Positions 15,043 to 23,331 of a stretch of DNA of 64,000 bases are shown piece by piece. How positions within the stretch are numbered: the stretch's first letter is position 1; the number at the start of each line of letters is the position of its first letter. The DNA is from Benthortus sp964440495 (GTDB lineage: Archaea; Thermoproteota; Nitrososphaeria_A; Caldarchaeales; Wolframiiraptoraceae): assembly GCA_964440495.1 (NCBI GenBank), contig CAYTSD010000001.1:15253-79252 (forward strand), read 5' to 3'. A program made the position numbers and the translations under genes. The notes under the pieces were generated by a model. It worked only from the letters and a program-made list of their open reading frames with translations, was not told where the DNA came from and did not search any database.

Positions 15043-16896
15043 ATGGAGAAAATAGTCCCAGACACAAGCATAATAATCAATGGGAAGCTCTCCCAGATGA
15101 TTGAGAAGGGAGAGCTAGATGAATGCGAGATAATCTTACCCATAGCAGTGATAGATGAGCTTCAAGCCCAAGCCTCGAAAGGAAGAGAGATAGGATTCAA
15201 AGGACTTGAGGAACTCAAGAAGATAAGAACACTTGCCGAGGAAAGAGGATTCGAGATAAGGTTTGTCGGAGAGAGGCCAAGCCTAGAGGACATCAAACTT
15301 GCTAGAAGCGGAAGAATAGATGCGCTGATAAGGGATGCTGCCAAAAGTGAGAACGCAACCCTCTACACATCCGACTATGTCCAAGCACTTGTCGCAGAAG
15401 CTGAGGGAGTTCCAGTCAAGTATGTTGAAGCCTATGAGAGAAAAGAGCGCATGAGCTTCGAGGAATACTTCACCCCCGACACCCTGAGCCTGCATCTAAA
15501 AGCGGGAGTCCCACCAATGGCTAAACGTGGAAGACCTGGAAGCTTCAAGCTGGTTAAGGTGAGAGAAGAACCATGCATGGAGGAGGAGATAAACGACGTG
15601 ATCAGGGAGATAACTGAAACAGTGCGAGTAAGCGAGGAAGGAAGCATAGAGATTGTCAGAAGCCATGCGATGGTGGTCCAGCTTGGACAGTATAGGATAG
15701 CTATAGCGAAGCCCCCCTTCTCCGATGGACTCGAGGTCACGATAGTGCGGCCGATAGTCAAGCTAAGCATAGAAGACTATAGACTCTCGGACAAACTAAT
15801 GGAGAGGCTGAGGACGAGAGCAGAGGGGATACTCATAGCGGGGCCACCTGGCTCGGGGAAGACAACCTTCGCAAGCAGCCTAGCCGAGTTCTACTCACGT
15901 CAAGGGAAAATAGTTAAGACTCTTGAATCCCCTAGAGACCTACAAGTCGGAGCCGAGATCACCCAATACGGTCCCCTTGAGGGAGACTTCGAGAAGACCG
16001 CAGAGGTCCTGCTCCTTGTTAGACCCGACTACACGGTCTTCGATGAGATAAGGCGGGGGAGAGACTTCCAGATATTCTCCGACATGCGTTTAGCAGGAGT
16101 AGGAATGATAGGGGTAGTCCATGCAAGCGACCCAGTAGACGCGATACAGCGTTTCATAGGCAGAGTAGAACTCGGAATGATACCTCACATAATAGACACA
16201 GTAATATTCCTAAAAGATGGAGAGGTCAAGAAAGTCTATGAACTAAACCTAGTTGTAAAGGTTCCAACGGGGATGACTTCAGCGGACTTAACGCGTCCAG
16301 TGATAGAGGTTAGAGACTTCGAGACGGAGAAACTAGAATACGAGATATACACGTATGGGGAGGAAAACGTGATAGTTCCAGTCGAGGAGGTCAAGGAGTA
16401 TATGTCAGCCGTCCAGAAACTTGCGAGAGAACGGATACTTGAAAGGATAAGGGCGTTTGACCCCCAGGCGGAGGTTGAGATTATCTCATCTAATAAGGCG
16501 ATTGTACGTGTGGAGAAATCGGTGATTCCGAGGCTTCTTGGGAGAAAGGGAGAGACGATAGCCAGAGTCGAGAAAGAGCTCGGCATATCGATTGACGTTG
16601 AGCCTAGGGTTCCAGCTCTGGGAGAGGAGGTAGAGTACGGGGTCTCGGAGAGCGGGAAAGCAGTAGAGCTCCTAGTAAGCTCAAAGCTTAGGGGAGAAAC
16701 CCTAAGCATCTACATCGATGGAGAATACCTCTTCTCGGCAACGGTAGGGAAAGGTGGAAAGATAAGGGTATCAAGGAGATCCGAGCAGGGGAGAAAGCTT
16801 CTAGCGGCTCTCAGCTCTGGAAGAGATGTCAGGGTTTTCAGAGAGGTGAGGGAAGCATCTGAACCAGCTGAAAGAAGGAGGAAGCGTGAAAAGTAA
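15043..16896 (+). CDS. PIN domain - PilT-like ATPase - KH domain protein
   Basis: 617 residues. An N-terminal PIN nuclease domain has acidic residues D7, E39, D93 and D111. A secretion-ATPase-like RecA domain follows with Walker A GPPGSGKT at 267-274 and VFDEIRRGRD as Walker B. A KH domain with the GRKGE loop sits near residue 500, and the tail is basic. This PIN-PilT-KH architecture is widespread and conserved in archaea. It is thought to act on RNA or ribosomes, but its role is not established. The start ATG lies 13 bases after the preceding gene. Confidence 0.88.
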   Translation: MEKIVPDTSIIINGKLSQMIEKGELDECEIILPIAVIDELQAQASKGREIGFKGLEELKKIRTLAEERGFEIRFVGERPSLEDIKLARSGRIDALIRDAAKSENATLYTSDYVQALVAEAEGVPVKYVEAYERKERMSFEEYFTPDTLSLHLKAGVPPMAKRGRPGSFKLVKVREEPCMEEEINDVIREITETVRVSEEGSIEIVRSHAMVVQLGQYRIAIAKPPFSDGLEVTIVRPIVKLSIEDYRLSDKLMERLRTRAEGILIAGPPGSGKTTFASSLAEFYSRQGKIVKTLESPRDLQVGAEITQYGPLEGDFEKTAEVLLLVRPDYTVFDEIRRGRDFQIFSDMRLAGVGMIGVVHASDPVDAIQRFIGRVELGMIPHIIDTVIFLKDGEVKKVYELNLVVKVPTGMTSADLTRPVIEVRDFETEKLEYEIYTYGEENVIVPVEEVKEYMSAVQKLARERILERIRAFDPQAEVEIISSNKAIVRVEKSVIPRLLGRKGETIARVEKELGISIDVEPRVPALGEEVEYGVSESGKAVELLVSSKLRGETLSIYIDGEYLFSATVGKGGKIRVSRRSEQGRKLLAALSSGRDVRVFREVREASEPAERRRKREK

Positions 16897-17016
16897 TTCA
16901 ATTCAACTCAAACCCTATCCCAGCGACGTATGGGAAATGCTTAGGCAAATATCTGAGTAGCTGTGTTTCAAAGCTTCGGCAAAGGGATTATATAGAGGAT
17001 TTCCAGTTGAGGAGAT

Positions 17017-17442
17017 GTGCCGCGGTCGAGGAAGCGTAAGCCCTCTAAGAGGCGTGGGAAGGCTGAGACGCTGCTGGGGACCCTGACATCTGAGAGCTTC
17101 CAGAAAGCCGTGATAGTGGCGTTGGTCTTCGCTATACTTCTCCTGCTAAGCGGCGTCACCTATTCCTTTACTGCCAGAAACCCTGTCTCAATAGTCTTCC
17201 TCCCAGGCGGTGGCATAAGGGTCTTTCTCTGGAGCATGAGCGCCCAAACCCATGCAGAGACAATGGTAATCCTACTCTATTACATGCTTGGAGCAGGTGG
17301 GCTGTGGCTATACGTGAATGCGGCTACAAAACCCTTCAATCCTAGAAGCACGAAATACATGCTCTTCTTCAGCTTTCTCTTACTCCTCCTCTCAGGTCTC
17401 GGGCTCTACAACGCCTACGTAGCCAAATATATCTCACCCTAG
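17017..17442 (+). CDS. Small three-span membrane protein, possibly OST3/OST6-like
   Basis: 141 residues from the GTG at 17017. A highly basic N-terminus is followed by membrane segments at about 31-51, 80-101 and 113-134. The QTHAETMVILLY stretch reminds me of archaeal OST3/OST6-like oligosaccharyltransferase subunits, but this is only a resemblance by eye. The thioredoxin domain of eukaryotic OST3 is absent. A TATA-like GGATTATATAG (16984-16994) fits a start near 17017. The TAG shares the CTAG tetranucleotide with the convergent RadB-like gene. Confidence 0.5.
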   Translation: MPRSRKRKPSKRRGKAETLLGTLTSESFQKAVIVALVFAILLLLSGVTYSFTARNPVSIVFLPGGGIRVFLWSMSAQTHAETMVILLYYMLGAGGLWLYVNAATKPFNPRSTKYMLFFSFLLLLLSGLGLYNAYVAKYISP

Positions 17443-18104
17443 TCGAGGCATGGAGCAACCCCGCCGTCCACAATCTCAAACCTTATAGGCCCAACCTTCA
17501 CAGGCTTCTCGACATATGCGTAGGAGCATCTTCTACTCATCGGCTTAGTAATTTTTATGATTGTGTCCGACCAGTAGGTTAGGATTCTCTGGGCCACGAG
17601 CCTTGCCTCCCCTGTATCTGGCAGTGTGTGAACCTGACCCACCACGACCACCGCTAGCCTGTTCCTTGAAGCCGCCTCCTTCAAAGCAGCAATCTGGAAG
17701 GCAAGCCTCTTATAGACTCTAACATCCTTCCTCGCATCCCCTGTAAGCTCGATTCTATGTTGGTAGGTGAAGTCGTCGAAGATGATGAGTGGAAAGGAGG
17801 GGGGTTTATCGTGGAGACTTAGGATAATTTCCTCCTGCTGTAGAAAGTTTCCAATCACCGAGACGGAGACCCTTGAAGGGTCAGCCCCGTTTGCTTCAAG
17901 TACTTGGAGGAGACGCTGAGGATGAAGCCTTCCAGAGCAGTCAACATAGCCCGCCTGCCCAGCCTTTTTAGCAGCTAATGCGCAGACCTTCAAGGCCAGG
18001 CTCGTCTTCCCAGACTTCTCCTCCCCATAGATTAGGGTAACCTTCCCTCCCCGAATTCCTCCGCCGAGAGCCTCATCAAGCTCCGGGATCCCCGTCGAAA
18101 ACAC
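17439..18104 (-). CDS. radB: RadB-like RecA-superfamily ATPase
   Basis: 221 residues, the size of archaeal RadB. The N-terminus STGIPELDEALGGGIRGG leads to Walker A GEEKSGKTS, and Walker B is LIIFDDF. The N-terminal HhH domain of RadA is missing, as in RadB. RadB is a RadA paralogue thought to assist recombination, though short KaiC-like proteins look similar. A full-length RadA is not in this window. The start is GTG at 18104, preceded by GGTGAAG. About 185 bases upstream (18105-18289) hold no recognisable gene. Confidence 0.75.
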   Translation of the reverse strand: MFSTGIPELDEALGGGIRGGKVTLIYGEEKSGKTSLALKVCALAAKKAGQAGYVDCSGRLHPQRLLQVLEANGADPSRVSVSVIGNFLQQEEIILSLHDKPPSFPLIIFDDFTYQHRIELTGDARKDVRVYKRLAFQIAALKEAASRNRLAVVVVGQVHTLPDTGEARLVAQRILTYWSDTIIKITKPMSRRCSYAYVEKPVKVGPIRFEIVDGGVAPCLD

Positions 18105-18289
18105 TTCACCTACATAGACCCTTCATGAGGATAATAATTATTCCTTTTCCAGCTCCTGTTTAGACGTAGAATATTCAGTAGAAGAAGCATCGTTATGCCA
18201 TCATCTCCTATGGCAACCGCCGACCAGAGATATCACGGATGCGGGGAATATATCAGGTGAAGGCTGCCTTCATGTCTTTGTAAACTTCT

Positions 18290-19543
18290 TTAAGGCCATA
18301 TTCCAAGCGTTGTTACTGCCTCAGCGACCCTTGAGACCGCGAGTAGTAATGCGCCCTTCCTCATGCTTACACCATACTTTTTAGACTCTTCGAGAACGTC
18401 GTTGAACGACTTAACCATTCTTCTATCAAGTCTATCCAAGACTTCTTCTCTAGTCCATCTAACCTTCTGAACATTCTGAACCCATTCAAGATAGCTTACA
18501 GTTACTCCGCCTGCATTGGCCAGAATATCTGGGACAACTTTAACTCCCTTTTGCTCCAGAATCTCATCGGCCTCGGGTGTTGTAGGCCCATTTGCTCCTT
18601 CAACAATTACCTTAGCCTTCACATCGTCGGCGTTTTTCTCGGTTATCTGCCTCTCGATAGCTGCTGGGATGAGGAAGTCGACGCTGAGCGCTAAAAGCTC
18701 TTGGTTGGTTATGTTTTGAGCTCCCTCGAATCCGACAACGCTTCCAGTCTTCTTCTTATGCTCCATAACCTTCTCTGGGATAAGCCCATCATTCGACAGT
18801 ATCCCACCCTTCGAGTCACTTACGGCAACTATCTTCGCACCCCATTCATGGAGTATGCGGGCGGTATTGTATCCGACGTTTCCATAGCCTTGCACGGCGA
18901 CAGTCGCATTCTTGAACGATATTCCATATCTCTTCGCTGCCTCTCTAACGCATACAGCGACTCCGTATGCCGTTGCCTCCTCTCTACCTTCGCTTCCACC
19001 GAGATAGACAGGCTTGCCCGTGACAACCTCGGGGGTAGGCTGACCCCTAATCTGGCTATAGGTATCCATTATCCAAGCCATCGTCTGAGGGTCTGTATAG
19101 ATGTCTGGAGCAGGGATGTCGGCTACCGGGCCTATTACGTCGTAGATTGCCGCGGTATATCTCCGGGTGAGTCTCTCAAGCTCTGTCTTAGACATCTCCT
19201 TGGGATTGCATCTAACCCCGCCTTTCGCGCCTCCATAGGGAAGGTCGACGACGGCGGATTTCCAAGTCATCAGGATTGCGAGGGCTGTAACCTCATCAAG
19301 GTTAACGTGAGGATGATATCTTATACCGCCCTTGTATGGGCCACGTGCATTATTGTGTTGAACCCTATAGCCTACGAATACTTTCACCGAGCCGTCATCC
19401 ATCTTCACTGGGACAGAGACTATTAAAGCCCGCTTAGGAGTCCTCAGAAACTCTTTAACCCCCTCATCTATTCCAAGAGTATCCGCAACATCATCGAATT
19501 GTTTCAAAACAGAGTCCAGAAACTCACGGCCAGATAGCTCCAT
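18290..19543 (-). CDS. gdhA: Glutamate dehydrogenase
   Basis: 417 residues, the usual length of archaeal hexameric GDH. The catalytic and substrate loop is intact: NARGPYKGGIRYHP, then LPYGGAKGGV with the active Lys. The Rossmann domain carries VAVQGYGNVGYNTA and NAGGVTVSYLEWVQN. It interconverts glutamate and 2-oxoglutarate with ammonia and would take up ammonia released by the amidohydrolases farther along. Cofactor choice cannot be settled by eye. A minus-strand TATA-like element lies about 30 bases upstream. Confidence 0.97.
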   Translation of the reverse strand: MELSGREFLDSVLKQFDDVADTLGIDEGVKEFLRTPKRALIVSVPVKMDDGSVKVFVGYRVQHNNARGPYKGGIRYHPHVNLDEVTALAILMTWKSAVVDLPYGGAKGGVRCNPKEMSKTELERLTRRYTAAIYDVIGPVADIPAPDIYTDPQTMAWIMDTYSQIRGQPTPEVVTGKPVYLGGSEGREEATAYGVAVCVREAAKRYGISFKNATVAVQGYGNVGYNTARILHEWGAKIVAVSDSKGGILSNDGLIPEKVMEHKKKTGSVVGFEGAQNITNQELLALSVDFLIPAAIERQITEKNADDVKAKVIVEGANGPTTPEADEILEQKGVKVVPDILANAGGVTVSYLEWVQNVQKVRWTREEVLDRLDRRMVKSFNDVLEESKKYGVSMRKGALLLAVSRVAEAVTTLGIWP

Positions 19544-19570
19544 AAAATCTCACATAAACATTTTTTTCTA

Positions 19571-19582
19571 AAGCGGTATTTA
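19571..19582 (-). promoter_or_regulatory. TATA-like box before gdhA
   Basis: On the minus strand CATAAATACCGC lies 28-39 bases before the ATG at 19543. Motif and spacing fit an archaeal promoter with a short leader. The remaining 19544-19683 region has no gene. Confidence 0.4.
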
Positions 19583-19683
19583 TGTTTGCAAATTTGAACC
19601 CTTGGCCAAAGTCTTGGGCTTCCAGCCTCAGATCGGGTGCATGATGCTATTGAGAGGAGTCTTTCATAGGTTAAAGATTTATT

Positions 19684-20307
19684 ATGGTTAAGAGAATTCA
19701 TAGTATGGAAATCTTTGAGGTTGGGGGTCACCGTTATCTTAAGGTTTCATGGGGTAGGCTAGAGGAGCTCGTCGAGATGCTTGCTGAGAAGGTGTCGAAG
19801 GGTGATCGACCAGACCTTCTTATCGGGATACTGAGAGGTGGAATGACCGTTGCCCATCTCCTCTCAGACATTCTAGGGTATGATGAGATTTACCCTATTG
19901 GGTGTTCGAGCTATGTTGATGTTAGGGAGAAGAGGGAGCTACGTGTCTATAGTCCGCTGGTGCTGAGAGACTTAAGCGGGAAACGCGTCCTCGTGGTGGA
20001 TGATGTCGCCGACAGCGGTGGAACACTGAGAGAGATAGTTAGACGCGAGGTTATGCCTAAGAATCCCCTGGAGGTGAAGACCGCAACCCTCCACATAAAG
20101 CCTTGGAGCACATTCAAGCCAGACTACTATGTCGAGGTCACCGACGCATGGATAGTATATCCATGGGAGAAGCATGAGATTATGCGGCAGCTTGGCCCCA
20201 CATTCATCGAGCATCTAGGGGTTGAGAGAGGGGTTGAGGAGCTCGCGGAGCTCGTTGGAAAAGAGGCTAAGAAAGTTAGGAAAGTCGTATTGACAGCCAG
20301 AGAATAG
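19684..20307 (+). CDS. Phosphoribosyltransferase (purine/xanthine type)
   Basis: 207 residues. The PRPP loop VLVVDDVADSGGTL is complete. LIGILRGGMTVAHLLSDILG and a C-terminal DAWIVYPWEK match archaeal hypoxanthine/xanthine-guanine phosphoribosyltransferase-like proteins that salvage purine bases. An internal ATG at 19705 (MEIFEVGG) also has a TATA-like element (about 19670-19680) at leaderless distance, so the first seven residues are uncertain. Substrate specificity is inferred only from family. Confidence 0.8.
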   Translation: MVKRIHSMEIFEVGGHRYLKVSWGRLEELVEMLAEKVSKGDRPDLLIGILRGGMTVAHLLSDILGYDEIYPIGCSSYVDVREKRELRVYSPLVLRDLSGKRVLVVDDVADSGGTLREIVRREVMPKNPLEVKTATLHIKPWSTFKPDYYVEVTDAWIVYPWEKHEIMRQLGPTFIEHLGVERGVEELAELVGKEAKKVRKVVLTARE

Positions 20308-20346
20308 AGTTATATTACCAGCTTTCTCAAACTCTGGTAAAGAGTC

Positions 20347-21663
20347 ATGAAGGTCTACGCGGAGGTCTATGGATGCGCAGCCAACATGGCTGACGGAGAG
20401 ATAGCCATAGGACTGCTCAAAAGAAGTGGTCACACAATAGTTAAAGACCCTGAGGAGGCGGATGCAATACTTCTAGTAACATGCACCGTTAAGAAGCCTA
20501 CAAGCGATAGAATGCTTCACAGAATCCGTGTCCTGAGAAGGCTTGGTAAGAGGCTTATCGTGGCTGGATGCATGGCCTCGGGAGAGCCTGACAAAGTAAG
20601 GGAAGCGGCGCCGGAGGCGGTGCTACTACATCCCAGAGCAATAACCCATGTAACCGAGGCTCTGGAAGGCCGCAGCATAATCTCCGAGGAGCCCGTCGTC
20701 AAGCTAGGCCTCCCGAGAGTTAGGAGAAATCCCATAGTCTCGATAATCCCGGTCTCAGAGGGATGTAGGTGGAGGAGATGCAGCTTCTGCATAGTGGCTA
20801 GAACACGTGGAAGCTTCACAAGCTACCCGCTTCAACTAATCCTGGAAGAAGCAAAACAGGCGCTGAAAGAGAATGTTAGGGAGATATGGCTCACAAGCCA
20901 AGACATGGGAAGCTATGGAATAGAGTCGGGGAGAAGCCTCCTACCCAGCCTCATAGAATCCGTCGCATCACTTAAAGGAGTATTCATGGTAAGAGTAGGG
21001 ATGATGAACCCAATATATCTCAAACCAATATTGCGAGATCTCGCCCAATCATATCTAAACCCAAAGGTCTTCAAATTCCTCCACCTCCCAGTTCAATCAG
21101 GTTCAGAGAAAGTTTTGAGAGATATGCGGAGAGGACACACGGTTAAGCTCTTCAAAGAAATAGTAAATTATATGCGCTCCAAGGTTCCAGGCCTAACGCT
21201 TTCAACAGATTTAATCGTAGGATACCCGACGGAAGATGAAGACGACTTCGAGGAAACCCTGAAACTTGTCGAAGAAATAAAGCCTGAAGCTGTCAATATA
21301 TCGAAGTTCTATGCGAGGCCTGGTACTCCAGCCGAGAAGCTCAAGCCCCTAGATACCAAGTTAATAAAGAATAGAAGCCGCATACTCACAGAGCTGACTA
21401 GGAGGGTTGCCCTAGAGGCGAATGAGAGATGGATAGGCTGGAGTGGAATAGCTTTAGTCGATGAGGTAGGTGGAAAAGGGGAGGCCATAGCGAGAAACCA
21501 GAGCTATAAACCCATAATCCTAAATGAAGACGGGGGAAAACTTCTTGGAAGATTCGTTGAAGTGGAGATTCTAGATGCTCACCCCTACTGCCTAATAGGG
21601 AGGTTGAAGAAAGTAGTTGAAGAACCGTTGACAATAGAGGCTCGGAGCCAGCTCCTCCTCTAA
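20347..21663 (+). CDS. tRNA methylthiotransferase, eMtaB/CDKAL1-like radical SAM enzyme
   Basis: 438 residues. The N-terminal UPF0004 domain has three Cys (YGCAAN, VTCTV, AGCMAS) for the auxiliary Fe-S cluster. The radical SAM domain follows, and a TRAM-like C-terminal domain (about 365-430) ends the protein. The family adds a methylthio group to t6A37 of tRNAs that read ANN codons. The radical SAM cluster motif reads EGCRWRRCSFC, that is C-x4-C-x2-C instead of the usual C-x3-C-x2-C; I checked the codons at 20761-20790. The rest of the enzyme looks intact. Confidence 0.88.
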   Translation: MKVYAEVYGCAANMADGEIAIGLLKRSGHTIVKDPEEADAILLVTCTVKKPTSDRMLHRIRVLRRLGKRLIVAGCMASGEPDKVREAAPEAVLLHPRAITHVTEALEGRSIISEEPVVKLGLPRVRRNPIVSIIPVSEGCRWRRCSFCIVARTRGSFTSYPLQLILEEAKQALKENVREIWLTSQDMGSYGIESGRSLLPSLIESVASLKGVFMVRVGMMNPIYLKPILRDLAQSYLNPKVFKFLHLPVQSGSEKVLRDMRRGHTVKLFKEIVNYMRSKVPGLTLSTDLIVGYPTEDEDDFEETLKLVEEIKPEAVNISKFYARPGTPAEKLKPLDTKLIKNRSRILTELTRRVALEANERWIGWSGIALVDEVGGKGEAIARNQSYKPIILNEDGGKLLGRFVEVEILDAHPYCLIGRLKKVVEEPLTIEARSQLLL

Positions 21664-21741
21664 CTCAAAAATTTAAATATAAAGTTCCCCCCATCTCTAA
21701 TCCGGCCTCCGCAAAATCTCAAGTATGAGAGATGAGAGGGG

Positions 21742-22584
21742 ATGGTGAAGTATCTGGATAGAATCTATGAGGAGGCAAGTAAAGAATTCGGCAAGCCCTA
21801 TTACAGAAATTTACCCTTCATCGAGGCGTTGGCGATAATGATAATCGTCGGTAGAGGGATGGCGGAGAGTATAGAGATATTCCCATACTCGGTGAACAGG
21901 CTCCTAGTGTCTATGGCTAATCGGTGGGCTTACTCAACCGCTCCACTCATCGACGAGATTTACAGGCGTCTAGGATACATATTCTCCCCCGACGTCGCCT
22001 TAATGCATAAACTTCCCTCAGAAAACCCTCTCTACCCCCTTCCCGTCTGGATGATCTCTCTATGGAGCTTCACAATATGCTACACCCTCACATACTGGCT
22101 ACTCTTTACCTCGGTAACGTATCTTCTTGGAAGATTGATTGGAGGTAGAGGGTCTTTCATAAGACTGCTAACCTGGCTCGGGATCTCTCATATCGGTATG
22201 ATTAACTGGTGGTTCTATGCGGGATGCGAGATGCTATACGAACTAGTAGAGCAGGAGATTTACCTCAACCCCATCCCACCCTACACACCCATAAAGACCA
22301 GAATTCCCACCCCTTGGGGAGCTCTCCCCACATTTCTCCCAGTCGAAGGATTCTGGGCTGGATACGGAATGGCCGTGGCATCCATGATCCTAACACTTGG
22401 ACTAATCTACGGATTTACAAAAAGAGAACTAAAACTAACCCCATCTAAAACAATACTCACAATAATCCCATGGATACTCTTCCTATCCATAGTAGTCCTA
22501 GCTGGAAGCATGAACATAGACGAGATCACAGCCGCATTAGATAGATATGTTAGAATCGGGAAAGCTTGGAGATGGTTCCCATGA
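21742..22584 (+). CDS. Polytopic membrane protein paired with a NapH-like ferredoxin
   Basis: 280 residues with about five hydrophobic segments (near 45-60, 105-130, 140-165, 205-225 and 238-256) and conserved-looking Trp, Tyr and His positions. No family was recognised. The ATG at 21742 is preceded by GAGAGGGG. The stop overlaps the ATG of the next gene in ATGA, so the two are probably translated together. A role as membrane partner of that iron-sulfur protein, for instance in quinone-linked electron transfer, is an inference from context. Confidence 0.55.
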   Translation: MVKYLDRIYEEASKEFGKPYYRNLPFIEALAIMIIVGRGMAESIEIFPYSVNRLLVSMANRWAYSTAPLIDEIYRRLGYIFSPDVALMHKLPSENPLYPLPVWMISLWSFTICYTLTYWLLFTSVTYLLGRLIGGRGSFIRLLTWLGISHIGMINWWFYAGCEMLYELVEQEIYLNPIPPYTPIKTRIPTPWGALPTFLPVEGFWAGYGMAVASMILTLGLIYGFTKRELKLTPSKTILTIIPWILFLSIVVLAGSMNIDEITAALDRYVRIGKAWRWFP

Positions 22585-23285
22585 CTCAGAAAACTTTTCT
22601 CGAAACACCTAGGAAGCTTATGAGAGAGATTCCATGGGATCCCATCAGGAAGGTTTCCCTCTTCCTTTCTCTTTTAATATTTGTCGGCACAATCTCCTAC
22701 ACCGAGCTGCTTAGAGACCCTACTATTGAGTGGGGTTGGTGGTGGCTTTGGTTCGGTTTTTTCCTCACTCTACTTCCAATACTCATGGGGAGGGTTGCCT
22801 GCGGATGGTTCTGCCCCTACGCCGCGTTACACGACATATTCTTCACCAAGCTAAAGCATCCGAGGCTACAGTGGCCCAGTAAACTCAGGAACATACGCTT
22901 TCCACTGCTTTTCGCTCTACTCGGCGTGATAGCAACGGTTGAAATCTTCTGGGAATGGGACTTCTTCATATGGTATTGCCGGGTCTTCCTAGTCCTAGCA
23001 ATTATCTGGGGCTTACTGTTCCCGCCGAGAGACTGGTGTAAGTATCTCTGCCCTCTCGGAGCATACGCCCAGCTATATGCGAGGGTCAGGGTTCTCGGAG
23101 TAAAGGTTGATCCTGAAAGCTGTAGGAAGTGTGGGCGATGCATATGCGGTGAGAAGTGCTTGATAGATGTTGACTGGGACAATGTTGTAAATAACACGGG
23201 GATAACTCCAGACTACTGCATCGTATGTCTCAACTGCGTGAACTCATGTCCATTTGGAGCGGTCTATGCTTGGAGGGTTCATTAG
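22581..23285 (+). CDS. NapH/CcoG-like membrane polyferredoxin
   Basis: 234 residues from the ATG at 22581 (ATGA overlap); TTG at 22566 and ATG at 22572 are also in frame. About four membrane segments carry the twin motifs CGWFCPYAALHD and CKYLCPLGAYAQ, typical of NapH-type proteins. Two 4Fe-4S sites follow at the C-terminus (CRKCGRC with a further Cys, and CIVCLNCVNSCP). Such proteins pass electrons between the quinone pool and soluble or periplasmic partners. Neither nitrate reductase nor NosR genes are nearby, so the physiological partner is unknown. Confidence 0.8.
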   Translation: MTQKTFLETPRKLMREIPWDPIRKVSLFLSLLIFVGTISYTELLRDPTIEWGWWWLWFGFFLTLLPILMGRVACGWFCPYAALHDIFFTKLKHPRLQWPSKLRNIRFPLLFALLGVIATVEIFWEWDFFIWYCRVFLVLAIIWGLLFPPRDWCKYLCPLGAYAQLYARVRVLGVKVDPESCRKCGRCICGEKCLIDVDWDNVVNNTGITPDYCIVCLNCVNSCPFGAVYAWRVH

Positions 23286-23331
23286 CAAGGTTTTTAACAA
23301 TGCTTTCCTCAATAATGTTCAGGGAATAATT

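Noticed and set aside
18166..18215. Possible C/D-box small RNA on the minus strand (ATGATGG then CTGA)
   Set aside because: The C box has a mismatch, only about 30 bases separate the boxes, and no D'/C' pair is seen.
18701..19426. 241-codon open frame on the plus strand
   Set aside because: It lies wholly antisense to a full-length glutamate dehydrogenase, shows no family features and has low-complexity shadow composition.
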